Assembly (NCBI GenBank): GCA_946478755.1
Contig: CAMLDJ010000065.1
Location: forward strand, 1 to 21,794
DNA from: an uncultured Pedobacter sp.
Lineage (GTDB): Bacteria > Bacteroidota > Bacteroidia > Sphingobacteriales > Sphingobacteriaceae
Direction of reading: 5' to 3'
DNA length: 21,794 nt
The notes under the pieces were generated by a model, which did not search any database, had not been told where the DNA came from, and worked only from the letters and a program-made list of their open reading frames with translations. Below, in pieces: positions 1-8,287 of this stretch. The translations under genes were made by a program, and so were the position numbers. How positions within the stretch are numbered: the stretch's first letter is position 1; each line of letters opens with the position of its first letter.

Positions 1-1529
1 GTGTGTTGTTATTGTGTGATGCTTTTGAGGGCGCAATGCCTCAAACCCGTTTCGTTACTCAAAAGGCTTTATCTTTGGGTTTAAAGCCAATTGTAGTGGT
101 AAACAAGGTAGATAAAGAAAACTGTCGCCCTGAGGAAGTTTATGAGCAGATCTTTGAGCTGTTCTTTAACTTAGAGGCTACAGAAGATCAGTTAGACTTT
201 CCGGTTATTTATGGTTCATCCAAACAAGGATGGATGAGCACGGACTGGAAAGTGCCTACAACGGATATCTTTGCACTTTTGGATACGGTAGTTGCAACTA
301 TTCCGCCGGCACCAACCAATGATGGTACGTTACAGATGCAGATCACTTCTCTTGATTATTCATCTTTTGTAGGCCGTATTGCCATTGGTCGTGTACATCG
401 CGGTATAATCAAGGAAAACCAACCGGTAACGTTAATTAAACGTGATGGCAAGATGGTTAAATCAAGGGTAAAAGAATTATATACTTTTGAAGGCCTGGGC
501 AAGATCCGCACTCAGGAAGTAAAATCCGGTGATATCTGTGCGGTTGTTGGGATAGATGGTTTTGATATCGGTGATACTATTGCTGATTTTGACGCGCCGG
601 AACAATTGCCAGTTATCAAGATTGATGAGCCGACCATGAACATGTTGTTTACCATCAACAACTCACCATTTTTTGGTAAAGAAGGAAAATTTGTTACTTC
701 CCAACGCATCAGGGAACGTTTATATAAAGAGATGGAGAAAAACTTAGCCCTTAAAGTGGTTGAGACAGAATCTCCTGATTCTTATCTGGTATATGGAAGG
801 GGTATCCTGCATTTATCCGTATTGATCGAGACTATGCGTCGTGAGGGGTATGAGATTCAGGTAGGTCAACCACAGGTTATCGTTAAAGAAATTGATGGTA
901 AAAAATGTGAGCCGATTGAGACTTTGATCGTAGATGTACCGGGGGAAGTTGCCGGTAAAGTTATTGAACTCGTAACCCAGCGTAAAGGCGAGTTGTTGGT
1001 TATGGAGCCCAAAGGCGACTTACAGCACTTAGAATTCGAGATTCCTTCACGCGGTATTATAGGTTTAAGGAACAATGTGTTGACTGCAACCGCCGGAGAA
1101 GCGATTATGGCGCACCGTTTCAAAGCTTATGAGCCCTGGAAAGGAACGATCCCTGGCCGGATGAATGGTGTATTGGTATCTATGGACAAAGGTAATACCA
1201 CGGCTTATTCAATTGATAAATTACAGGACCGTGGCCGTTTCTTTGTTGATCCGGGTGTTGATATTTATGAGGGTCAGATCCTTGGTGAGCACATCCGTGA
1301 CAATGATCTGGTGATTAATATTGTTAAAGGTAAGGCGCTAACCAATATGCGTGCTTCTGGTACGGACGACAATACACGTATTGCCCCGGCGATTAAATTC
1401 TCATTGGAAGAAGCAATGGAGTATATTCAGGCTGATGAATACATTGAGATCACCCCTGCGAGTATGCGTTTACGTAAGATCTATTTAACAGAGAATGAGC
1501 GTAAAATCAACGCTAAGAAATTTGTTTAA
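1..1529 (+). CDS. typA: Ribosome-associated GTPase TypA/BipA, 5'-truncated
   Basis: Translational GTPase of the EF-G/LepA superfamily that binds the ribosome and supports 50S assembly and stress or cold adaptation. The window opens inside the gene in frame 3. The G1 P-loop, switch I and the start of switch II lie upstream, roughly the first 90-100 residues. Visible (numbering the first complete codon as 1) are the stretch just after the G3 motif (LLLCDAFEGAMPQTRFVTQK), the G4 motif NKVD at 34-37, a G5-like YGSSKQGW at 70-77, an EF-Tu-like beta-barrel (about 105-185), EF-G domain III and V-like modules (about 205-380), and the TypA-specific C-terminal domain with MNGVLVSMDKG and the ending RLRKIYLTENERK. 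The 508 residues seen plus the missing part fit the usual length of about 600. No frameshift is visible. A hairpin terminator follows directly, so typA ends its transcription unit. Family assignment is very secure. Confidence 0.97.
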   Translation, partial: VLLLCDAFEGAMPQTRFVTQKALSLGLKPIVVVNKVDKENCRPEEVYEQIFELFFNLEATEDQLDFPVIYGSSKQGWMSTDWKVPTTDIFALLDTVVATIPPAPTNDGTLQMQITSLDYSSFVGRIAIGRVHRGIIKENQPVTLIKRDGKMVKSRVKELYTFEGLGKIRTQEVKSGDICAVVGIDGFDIGDTIADFDAPEQLPVIKIDEPTMNMLFTINNSPFFGKEGKFVTSQRIRERLYKEMEKNLALKVVETESPDSYLVYGRGILHLSVLIETMRREGYEIQVGQPQVIVKEIDGKKCEPIETLIVDVPGEVAGKVIELVTQRKGELLVMEPKGDLQHLEFEIPSRGIIGLRNNVLTATAGEAIMAHRFKAYEPWKGTIPGRMNGVLVSMDKGNTTAYSIDKLQDRGRFFVDPGVDIYEGQILGEHIRDNDLVINIVKGKALTNMRASGTDDNTRIAPAIKFSLEEAMEYIQADEYIEITPASMRLRKIYLTENERKINAKKFV

Positions 1530-1552
1530 TATAGCTTAGTCAGGCATTTACC

Positions 1553-1592
1553 AAACGGCTGTTTCGTTAACCGGAACAGCCGTTTATTTTTT
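1553..1592 (+). terminator. Rho-independent terminator after typA
   Basis: Arms at 1553-1566 and 1572-1585 pair over 14 positions (AAACGGCTGTTTCG with CGGAACAGCCGTTT, one G-T wobble) around a 5-nt loop. A T-rich tract (ATTTTTT) follows. The hairpin begins 23 bases after the typA stop and separates typA from the polysaccharide cluster. Confidence 0.85.
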
Positions 1593-1659
1593 ACGGGCTG
1601 TTTTTATTCATTTGAGCGCTTTTTTATCTGCACCGGATGCTTACATTCAAGTAAATATT

Positions 1660-1667
1660 TACATTTG
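1660..1667 (+). promoter_or_regulatory. Candidate Bacteroidota -7 box ahead of the polysaccharide cluster
   Basis: TACATTTG matches the Bacteroidota -7 consensus TAnnTTTG exactly. It lies after the typA terminator and 52 bases before the methyltransferase start, a sensible place for a cluster promoter. I see no good TTTG -33 element at the expected distance, so this rests on the -7 box and position alone. Confidence 0.4.
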
Positions 1668-1719
1668 TAACCTTTGTTATTTATATCCAAAACCGATACT
1701 TTACAAAATAAATTGATTA

Positions 1720-2484
1720 ATGGAGGAGAAATCAAACGAACATGTTATCTCATATTACAATGAACATGTAAAGAACAAATTAAATGACTATATCCGGGTC
1801 AATCCACGGATTGAAGAGGCTTGGGCCACCATTGTTAATTACGCACCGGTAAAACCTTTAAGGATTCTTGAAGTTGGTTGTGGAATTGGGAGCATTTCAT
1901 TCAGAATGAGTAAGCATTGGCCAGAGGCTCGGATTACAGGGCTTGACATCAGTACCCATTCTATCCAGATTGCAAAGAAGTTGTTTGCGGGTTCCAATCT
2001 TAACTTTCAAAGCGGCATATTAACTGAAGATTCTTTCGATGAGAAATTTGATCTGATCATTTTTATGGATGTTTATGAGCATATTGCTATAGCGGATCGC
2101 CCGGTTGTGCATGCGGCACTTGCCAAGTTGTTAAACAATAAAGGCAGGTTATTTCTTTCTGTACCTACGCCACATAACTTAAAATGGTGTTTAAAACACA
2201 GGCCAGAAACTATGCAGCCCGTAGATGAATATATTTCTTTCGAAGTGATTGGTAAACTGGCAGCGGATACAGGAACTGAAGTGCTGCTTTACCAAATCAG
2301 AGATATTTGGAACCAGGGAGATTATACACATATTGTTGCTGAAAAGAACAATGATTTTGAAGCCGCCTTTTTTCAACCTAAACCGGTAAATTTCCAGCAG
2401 AAATTAATGCGGATTTTTAATAAAGGAATATACAAAGTAGGAAGTACATTGCGCCGTGCCGCCGTACGCAGTAAGTTGAAATAG
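1720..2484 (+). CDS. Class I SAM-dependent methyltransferase
   Basis: Predicted cytosolic methyltransferase of 254 residues with a Rossmann-like SAM fold. Motif I is ILEVGCGIG (49-57), the acidic residue that would hold the SAM ribose is in LDIS (75-78), and the post-motif DVYEH (117-121) is typical of Methyltransf_11/12/23-type enzymes acting on small molecules or sugars. The C-terminus (about 220-254) is basic and could touch a membrane, but no clear TM segment is seen. The substrate cannot be read from the sequence. Being first in a flippase/glycosyltransferase cluster, with only 21 bases to the flippase, suggests methylation of a surface-glycan sugar or chain end (inference). There is no Shine-Dalgarno site ahead of the ATG, as usual in this phylum. 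Confidence 0.85.
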   Translation: MEEKSNEHVISYYNEHVKNKLNDYIRVNPRIEEAWATIVNYAPVKPLRILEVGCGIGSISFRMSKHWPEARITGLDISTHSIQIAKKLFAGSNLNFQSGILTEDSFDEKFDLIIFMDVYEHIAIADRPVVHAALAKLLNNKGRLFLSVPTPHNLKWCLKHRPETMQPVDEYISFEVIGKLAADTGTEVLLYQIRDIWNQGDYTHIVAEKNNDFEAAFFQPKPVNFQQKLMRIFNKGIYKVGSTLRRAAVRSKLK

Positions 2485-2505
2485 TGTCTAACACAACCGG
2501 TCTTA

Positions 2506-3999
2506 ATGAATTTACTACAGAAGCAGGGCTTTTACAATAGCATCATTATGTATGCAGGAACGGCACTCGGGTTTTTGAACCTGATCATCCTGTTCCAACG
2601 CATACTGACAAAAGAAGAGATCGGCTTTTATGCATTAATGATTGCTGTTTCAGGTTTGTATGCTCAAATTGCTTCACTTGGGATTAATGGCGTAATCCTG
2701 CGGTATTTTCCCGTATTCCGGACGGAAGATAAATCACATAAGGGATTTATTACCCTTGTTGCAGGATGGACTTTGATTAGTTTCTTGGTTTTTACGCTGC
2801 TGTTTATCCTATTTAAAGGGTTTGTAATGCGACATTATGAAGGAAAATCCGGTGCTGGATTAATGGTTGAACATTATTACTACCTGATCCCGATTTCCTT
2901 TTTAACACTACTGTTTACGGTTTTGGAAAGCCTGGCGCGGACAGTTTTTAAGAATATCTATTCCGCGTTCCTAAAAGAAGTGTTGCTTCGTTTTATAACA
3001 AGTATCACCGTTTTGCTGATGGCTTCGGCTGTATTGGATTATAATGTTTTTTTGACAGCCTACCTGTTTGCAAATGCATTGATTGTAGGCCTGCTTTGGT
3101 ATAATATTGCAAGTGGCCGCCATTTTAAAATGGACGGTATCTCGGCTGAAATTCTTGCAAGGAAGAAAGAACTTTTAAACTATGGCCTATTCTCCGTGAT
3201 CAGCGGAGGTTCTTTTGGCCTGGTGCAAAATATGGCTGTTTTAATGCTTAGCGTTTTGGCCGACCGCTCGCTGGAGCTCGTCGGTATATATGGGACATTT
3301 TTTGGAATTGCTGTGTTTATCAATCTGCCGGCGAAAGCCCTTGGCCGGACATCTTACCAGATCGTTTCTGAGGCATGGGCACAGAATGACCTGAGAAAGA
3401 TAGACCGGATCTATAAAAAGACTTCCATGGTGCAGTTCATCATTGGCTGCCTTCTCCTGATCGGCCTGATCGTTAATTATGATCATATCCTGACTTTAAT
3501 GAACCGACCAGAATATGCACAATACTTCTGGGTATTTGTGTTGGTTGGTTTAACCTTCCTGGTTGACATTACAGGTGGATTAAACGGTCAGATCATTAAC
3601 CTTTCTAAATATTATAGGTATACCACTAGCCTGGTCACAATGGCTGTATTTGTATGCGCTTTTCTAAACTGGCTGCTTATTCCGCATTTCGGGCTATTAG
3701 GTGCTGTGATCGCTTATCTGATGGTGATGTTTACTTTAAACTTTCTGTACTGGCTGTTTATCAAGGTAAAATTTAAGCTTCAGCCTTTTGGGTGGAGGTA
3801 CCTTATTGTTATGCTTATTTCGATGTTTACCTTGGCTATAGGATTATATATTCCAAACATTGACTTTATGCCCGTTGATATTTTAATCCGCTCGGCTATT
3901 GTAACCGGGGTCTTTGTTATCTTAATTTTAACTACAAAGGTCTCTGAGGATTTTAATGCTTTATATCATCATATCCTTGGCAGGGTAGGATTTAAATAA
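2506..3999 (+). CDS. Wzx-type polysaccharide/oligosaccharide flippase
   Basis: Integral inner-membrane protein of 497 residues with about 14 hydrophobic helices, starting near residues 13-33 and 40-60 and ending near 463-482. This is the size and topology of the MOP/MATE superfamily polysaccharide transporters (Wzx/RfbX/PST). Such proteins move undecaprenyl-diphosphate-linked repeat units from the cytoplasmic to the periplasmic face. A basic loop follows TM8 (about 285-305), and conserved-looking small-residue helices occur at SGGSFGLVQN and DITGGLNGQI. It sits between a methyltransferase and four glycosyltransferases, which supports export of an O-antigen or capsule/exopolysaccharide unit. 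No Wzy polymerase is seen next to it. The exact glycan is unknown. Confidence 0.88.
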   Translation: MNLLQKQGFYNSIIMYAGTALGFLNLIILFQRILTKEEIGFYALMIAVSGLYAQIASLGINGVILRYFPVFRTEDKSHKGFITLVAGWTLISFLVFTLLFILFKGFVMRHYEGKSGAGLMVEHYYYLIPISFLTLLFTVLESLARTVFKNIYSAFLKEVLLRFITSITVLLMASAVLDYNVFLTAYLFANALIVGLLWYNIASGRHFKMDGISAEILARKKELLNYGLFSVISGGSFGLVQNMAVLMLSVLADRSLELVGIYGTFFGIAVFINLPAKALGRTSYQIVSEAWAQNDLRKIDRIYKKTSMVQFIIGCLLLIGLIVNYDHILTLMNRPEYAQYFWVFVLVGLTFLVDITGGLNGQIINLSKYYRYTTSLVTMAVFVCAFLNWLLIPHFGLLGAVIAYLMVMFTLNFLYWLFIKVKFKLQPFGWRYLIVMLISMFTLAIGLYIPNIDFMPVDILIRSAIVTGVFVILILTTKVSEDFNALYHHILGRVGFK

Positions 4000-4045
4000 A
4001 GAAGCCTTATTTTTAGCAGTTTTCCATTGCATTTTAATAGCGAAT

Positions 4046-5176
4046 ATGAAGAATTATAATCTCTGCATTATCAAGCCAAGTAAGTCTGCCTTTTCTGAAA
4101 CATTTATCCTTGAGCATATTAACAGACTCAAGGGTAATAAAAAGGTGCTGTATGGAGGAGATTTTCCTTTATATGATGATGCGGGGGCCTTTCTGATACG
4201 ATCTAAATTTGGACTAATGAGTTATTTAATTCAAAAAAGGATTTTTAAAAAGCAAAATATTCAGGTTAGAACGAAGGCCCTGGTTCGTTACTTAGTTAAG
4301 GAAAAAATTGATGTTGTTTTGGCAGAGTACGGAATGGTAGGGGCGATGGTTACTGATGCCTGTAAGATGGCGAATGTTCCACTGATTATCCATTTTCATG
4401 GTGCCGATGCCCATCATATTCCTACAGTACAGAAATATAAAGAAGGGTATTTGAAAGCTTTTGAATATGCAACGACAATCATTGGTGTTTCTAAGGATAT
4501 GATCAATAGTCTTCGCAAATTAGGTGCGCCCGATGATAAATTGGTGCTAAATCCGTACGGGATTAATACGGAGCGTTTTCGTAAGGGCGAAACTCAGCAG
4601 GGACAAAACTTTACGTTTATTTTTGTTGGAAGATTTGTTGCTAAGAAATATCCACAGGCCATTGTAAATGCATTTTTTTCAGTTTCAAAGCAGTTTCCTG
4701 AAGCCAAATTGATCATGGCCGGAGATGGGCCTTTGTTTGAAGAAACGAAAGCCTTAAGTGTGCAGCTGAATTTATCTGATAAGATTACTTTTACAGGAGT
4801 GGTTTCTTCGGATAAGATCAGCGAACTAATGAAGCAAAGTTCCTGCTATGTTCAACATTCGGTTACAACTCCTGATGGAGACATGGAAGGGACACCGAAT
4901 ACCATCCTTGAGGCTGCTGCTACAGGATTGCCAATTGTAAGTACACGCCATGCTGGCATAAAGGAGGCTGTTTTGGATGGACTTAGTGGTTTTTTGGTCG
5001 ATGAATATGATGTTAATGGTATGGCAAACCGGATGATTCGAGTTGCGGGCTTAAATACGGAAGCATTGCAGGAAATGGCGCGAGTAGGCCGTACACATAT
5101 TCTTCAGAATTATAACATTTCCGATCAGATTGGTAAATTGGATGCAATTATTGCTAAGAGTCTTCGTTTAAATTAG
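4046..5176 (+). CDS. Glycosyltransferase family 4 protein
   Basis: GT-B fold transferase of 376 residues. Near the N-terminus SETFI (17-21) is a signature shared with many GT4 enzymes of exopolysaccharide loci (WcaL/AmsK-like). HFHGADAH (116-123) supplies the inter-domain histidine region. The C-terminal nucleotide-sugar domain has FVGRFVAKK (193-201), MAGDGPL (224-230) and the E-x7-E donor motif with E281 and E289 in EGTPNTILEA. The length is typical for GT4. It probably adds one hexose from an NDP-sugar to the lipid-linked repeat unit on the cytoplasmic face of the membrane; donor and linkage cannot be told. It lies 46 bases after the flippase and is probably cotranscribed with it. Confidence 0.9.
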   Translation: MKNYNLCIIKPSKSAFSETFILEHINRLKGNKKVLYGGDFPLYDDAGAFLIRSKFGLMSYLIQKRIFKKQNIQVRTKALVRYLVKEKIDVVLAEYGMVGAMVTDACKMANVPLIIHFHGADAHHIPTVQKYKEGYLKAFEYATTIIGVSKDMINSLRKLGAPDDKLVLNPYGINTERFRKGETQQGQNFTFIFVGRFVAKKYPQAIVNAFFSVSKQFPEAKLIMAGDGPLFEETKALSVQLNLSDKITFTGVVSSDKISELMKQSSCYVQHSVTTPDGDMEGTPNTILEAAATGLPIVSTRHAGIKEAVLDGLSGFLVDEYDVNGMANRMIRVAGLNTEALQEMARVGRTHILQNYNISDQIGKLDAIIAKSLRLN

Positions 5177-5180
5177 ATTC

Positions 5181-5213
5181 TTGTAACTTTTAGGCTCAGA
5201 AAATCAGTTACAA
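5181..5213. repeat. Inverted repeat between two glycosyltransferase genes
   Basis: TTGTAACT (5181-5188) and AGTTACAA (5206-5213) are perfect 8-base inverted arms separated by 17 bases, beginning 5 bases after the GT4 stop. They could form a weak hairpin or be a two-half-site operator. A TAnnTTTG match (TAGATTTG, 5218-5225) follows directly, so the repeat lies about where a -33 region would be. The function is inference. Confidence 0.35.
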
Positions 5214-5217
5214 TAAT

Positions 5218-5225
5218 TAGATTTG
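5218..5225 (+). promoter_or_regulatory. Candidate internal -7 box
   Basis: TAGATTTG fits TAnnTTTG and sits 56 bases before the next gene start, in the widest gap (about 100 bases) inside the polysaccharide cluster. No TTTG -33 element is visible. This is a possible internal promoter for the downstream three transferases and is weakly supported. Confidence 0.3.
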
Positions 5226-5280
5226 AATCATCAGGTTAATACAGTATTTAATGTTTTAATAGTCATCAAATTTATTGCAG

Positions 5281-6198
5281 ATGCAGAATTTTGCTCCCAT
5301 TGCTCTTTTTGTTTACAATCGTCCTGAGCATACGCGCAGAACCCTCAATTTTCTTCAAAAGAATTATCTTGCGGAAGACTCCAGGTTGTTCATTTTTTCT
5401 GATGGTGCGCGTAGTGGCGAAGAGGATAATGTGAAGGCGGTAAGGGAACTGGCCAGTAACGTTACCGGATTTAAGTCCGTTGAAGTTGTAGCGCGGGAAC
5501 GAAATTATGGACTGGCGAACTCGGTTATTGATGGGGTTAGCAGGTTATGTACCACTTATGGAAGGGCAATTGTACTGGAGGATGATGTGCTGGCTTCACC
5601 TTATACCCTGCAATATTTCAACGACGCACTGAATAAGTATAATGATGTGGAAAAAGTGATGCATGTTACCGCATATATGTATCCGCTCCCAGCTGCGGAT
5701 CTGCCTGAAACTTTTTTCCTGAGAATAGCCAGCAGTCAGGCCTGGGCTACCTGGGACAGGGCCTGGAAAAACTTTGAGCCCGACATCGATCTGCTTATTG
5801 GCAGATTTGATGAGCAGTCCAGATATCAGTTTGAGCTTGAAGGAGGAATGAATTTCTGGAAACATATGATGGAATTTAAGCATAGAAGAAATAATTCCTG
5901 GGCAATCAGATGGTACGCATCTGTTTTTTTAAATAAAGGACTGTCAGTGAACCCGGCCCTATCGCTGATAGAAAATATTGGCCATGACGGCTCGGGAGTT
6001 CATTCGGGAGTAAGTACGATCTATAAGGGAAAAATTAATAGTTCACGGATCACCCAATTTCCGAACGATCTTGTGGAGTACAAACCGGCTTACCAGGTGG
6101 TTCGGCATTTCTTGAAACACAGAAAGGGGACCTACCTGCAACGAGGGCTTCGCTATCTGAATCATGTGCTCACAAAATTTAAAATGAAGCATCCATAA
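5281..6198 (+). CDS. GT2-like (GT-A fold) sugar transferase
   Basis: Starting at ATG 5281 this gives 305 residues. An in-frame TTG six bases upstream is less likely because the conserved beta-strand APIALFVYNRPEH begins right after the ATG. The N-terminal half is GT-A like: the nucleotide-binding strand (about 5-16), FIFSDGARSGEED (38-50), and the acidic metal/donor site LEDDV at 99-103. WATWDRAW (155-162) and a following Trp/aromatic-rich stretch are typical of a group of LPS/capsule-locus transferases often annotated as sugar transferase or HlpA-like. I know no assigned reaction for that group. Its role here is probably one sugar addition to the repeat unit. It is followed after 20 bases by a GT4 gene. 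Confidence 0.8.
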   Translation: MQNFAPIALFVYNRPEHTRRTLNFLQKNYLAEDSRLFIFSDGARSGEEDNVKAVRELASNVTGFKSVEVVARERNYGLANSVIDGVSRLCTTYGRAIVLEDDVLASPYTLQYFNDALNKYNDVEKVMHVTAYMYPLPAADLPETFFLRIASSQAWATWDRAWKNFEPDIDLLIGRFDEQSRYQFELEGGMNFWKHMMEFKHRRNNSWAIRWYASVFLNKGLSVNPALSLIENIGHDGSGVHSGVSTIYKGKINSSRITQFPNDLVEYKPAYQVVRHFLKHRKGTYLQRGLRYLNHVLTKFKMKHP

Positions 6199-6206
6199 CG
6201 CATAAA

Positions 6207-6214
6207 AGGAGGAG
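6207..6214 (+). promoter_or_regulatory. Consensus Shine-Dalgarno site for a TTG start
   Basis: AGGAGGAG lies just upstream of the TTG at 6219, with 6 bases between AGGAGG and the start codon. Near-perfect anti-SD complementarity is unusual in Bacteroidota and here decides the start: no ATG or GTG is available close to the conserved N-terminus of the protein. Confidence 0.7.
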
Positions 6215-6218
6215 CAGA

Positions 6219-7490
6219 TTGAAGGTAGTACATCTGAATACGTATGAAGGAAATGGTGGCGCAGGAAGAGCCTGTTTAAGGCTGAATGATGCACTCAACG
6301 CAGCAGGCGCATCGTCTGAAGTAATGGTGTACTTTCAATTTAAGGAAAGTACCAGAACAGGCACCCTCAGTAAAAACCTCTTGCAAAAAGCAAAAGCAAT
6401 TTTTAACATTCTCGCCGAACGATACCTTTCTAAAATCGTTTCAAAAGCTATGAAAACACCGTTTTCTATACAATGGTTTGGGCGTTCGGTAATTCATCAC
6501 CCTCAGGTAAAGGATGCAGACATCATTCATCTGCATTGGGTAAACCATGGATTTCTTTCGCCTAAATTTCTTGCCCAGCTGGACGAGCTTGAAAAACCCG
6601 TGGTATGGACTTTTCACGATAGCAATGCCTTTACCGGTGGCTGCCATGTGCGGTATGATTGTGAAAATTATCACAAGGAATGTGGTTTTTGCCCCCTGCT
6701 CAGGTTTAGTGGTAAGAACGACCTTTCCCATAAAAACTGGTTGCGTAAAAAGAAAGCCTACTCGGAACTCAACTGCCATATTGTTGCGCCCAGTAACTGG
6801 ATGGCCAACTCTGTAAAATTAAGCAGTTTGATGGGTTTTAGGGCAGTTACAGTAATTCCAAACACTATTGAAACCCAGGTTTTTAAGCCTTATGTGAAAT
6901 CAGAAGCTAAAAAAATACTGAAGATCAATCCTGATAAGTTTGTAATGATGAGTGGATTTATGCCCTCGAAGAACGACAAGCATAAAGGGACCTCTTATCT
7001 TATTGATGCACTGAATGATCTGTCAACAAGACCGGGCATCGTTAAGGAAAATATTGAACTGGTTATATTTGGCAATAAAGACCAAGTTGAGCTACCAGAA
7101 TTTCCGTTCAAAACCACCTTTTTAGGTTCAATAAATAATGATGAACATCTGGCAAAATGCTATTCGGCGGCAGATGTCTTTATAGCTCCTTCCCTGGAAG
7201 ATAATTTGCCCAACACGGTAATGGAGAGCCTTGCTTGCGCCACTCCGGTGGTCGCCTTTAAAACAGGGGGGATTCCTGATATGGTAAAGCACCTGGAAAA
7301 CGGATATTTGGCCGAGTATAAGTCGGCCGAAGACCTGGCTACTGGTATAGAGTGGCTGTACCATGACGAGAATGCCCCTGACATACAGAAAGAAGCACGA
7401 AGAACAATATTAATTCAATTCTCTGAAGCTGTTATTGCCGAAAAACACTTATTATTGTATCAGTCTCTCATTGATCTCCAACCGAAATAA
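6219..7490 (+). CDS. Glycosyltransferase family 4 protein (TTG start)
   Basis: GT-B glycosyltransferase of 423 residues. The TTG start gives the expected beta-strand and glycine-rich loop KVVHLNTYEGNGGAGRA at 2-18; the next Met (36) would remove it. DIIHLHWVNHGFLS (101-114) and VVWTFHDSNAFTGGCH (128-143) lead into a cysteine group C142, C148, C155, C158, a pattern found in a GT4 subgroup (TGGCH...C...CGxCP) that may bind a metal or form a structural knot. The donor site is SLEDNLPNTVMES (325-337), with D328/E336 in the E-x7-E spacing, then TGGIPDMV. It probably extends the cluster's lipid-linked glycan in the cytosol; sugar and linkage are unknown. It is 14 bases from the next GT2 gene, so cotranscription is likely. 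Confidence 0.88.
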   Translation: MKVVHLNTYEGNGGAGRACLRLNDALNAAGASSEVMVYFQFKESTRTGTLSKNLLQKAKAIFNILAERYLSKIVSKAMKTPFSIQWFGRSVIHHPQVKDADIIHLHWVNHGFLSPKFLAQLDELEKPVVWTFHDSNAFTGGCHVRYDCENYHKECGFCPLLRFSGKNDLSHKNWLRKKKAYSELNCHIVAPSNWMANSVKLSSLMGFRAVTVIPNTIETQVFKPYVKSEAKKILKINPDKFVMMSGFMPSKNDKHKGTSYLIDALNDLSTRPGIVKENIELVIFGNKDQVELPEFPFKTTFLGSINNDEHLAKCYSAADVFIAPSLEDNLPNTVMESLACATPVVAFKTGGIPDMVKHLENGYLAEYKSAEDLATGIEWLYHDENAPDIQKEARRTILIQFSEAVIAEKHLLLYQSLIDLQPK

Positions 7491-7504
7491 TTAGTTTAAG
7501 TCGA

Positions 7505-8254
7505 ATGCAGCCAAAGTTAAGTGTCGTCACTATCGTTTATAATAATGTGAGGGATATTGAACGCACAATGCTTTCTGTCCTGAACCAGACTTACCCCAAC
7601 ATAGAGTATATTATTATCGATGGTGGATCTGCTGACGGAACAAAAGATGTCATCTATAACTACAAATCAAGGTTAGCGCAGTTTATTTCTGAGCCTGATA
7701 AAGGAATCTACGATGCGATGAATAAAGGGCTTTCCCTGGCCACGGGTGATTATGTGCTATTTATGAATTCGGGCGATGAGCTGTACGCACCGGAAACGGT
7801 TGCTGAAGTATTCGAGACGGCAGCTTCAGCTGATATTTATTATGGTGAAACGGAAATGTATAACGAGCAATGGGAAAGCCTGGGGCAAAGAAGACATTGC
7901 GTGCCAGAGCATTTCAATTGGAAAAGCTTTAAATATGGAATGAACATTAGCCATCAGGCCATATATGTTAAAAGAAGTATTGCGGGGTCGTTTGACCTGC
8001 AATATAAATACAGTGCGGACATCGACTGGATCATCCGGGCCGCAAAGAATGCATCCAGTATTGTAAATACCCATACTTATGTAGCAAAATACCTGGTTGG
8101 CGGACTTTCCAAGAAAAAACACCTGGCCAGTTTGAAAGAGCGGTTTAACATCTTTACTAAATATTACGGGTTGGTTCCAAACCTGTTCAACCATATTTTT
8201 ATAGCGTTGAACCTCGCCCAGTACTACATCCGTCATCGCAAGACGAATGATTAA
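7505..8254 (+). CDS. Glycosyltransferase family 2 protein (WbbD/WcaE-like)
   Basis: GT-A fold inverting transferase of 249 residues. Signature segments are LSVVTIVYNN (5-14), IIIDGGSADGT (36-46), SEPDKGIYDAMNKG (62-75) and FMNSGDELY (86-94), where the Asp/Glu would help coordinate the metal-bound nucleotide sugar. ISHQAIYV and the SADIDWIIRAA helix near residues 150-180 are typical of the acceptor side of this subgroup. Length and motifs match O-antigen and colanic-acid locus transferases. It is the last plus-strand gene of the cluster and ends 12 bases before the stop of a convergent methyltransferase. Confidence 0.9.
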   Translation: MQPKLSVVTIVYNNVRDIERTMLSVLNQTYPNIEYIIIDGGSADGTKDVIYNYKSRLAQFISEPDKGIYDAMNKGLSLATGDYVLFMNSGDELYAPETVAEVFETAASADIYYGETEMYNEQWESLGQRRHCVPEHFNWKSFKYGMNISHQAIYVKRSIAGSFDLQYKYSADIDWIIRAAKNASSIVNTHTYVAKYLVGGLSKKKHLASLKERFNIFTKYYGLVPNLFNHIFIALNLAQYYIRHRKTND

Positions 8255-8257
8255 TAT

Positions 8258-8287
8258 AAACCTGCGCTAAAAAATTTCCAGGTTTTT
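8258..8287. terminator. Possible bidirectional terminator between convergent genes
   Basis: AAACCTG (8258-8264) pairs perfectly with CAGGTTT (8279-8285) and the plus-strand 3' arm runs into TTTTT. The hairpin lies across the 12-base gap between convergent stops and enters the last codons of the minus-strand methyltransferase. The 7-base-pair stem and 14-base loop make it weak. Confidence 0.35.

Noticed and set aside
7826..8236. A 136-codon minus-strand frame within the GT2 gene
   Set aside because: Antisense shadow; the plus-strand GT2 has full family motifs.
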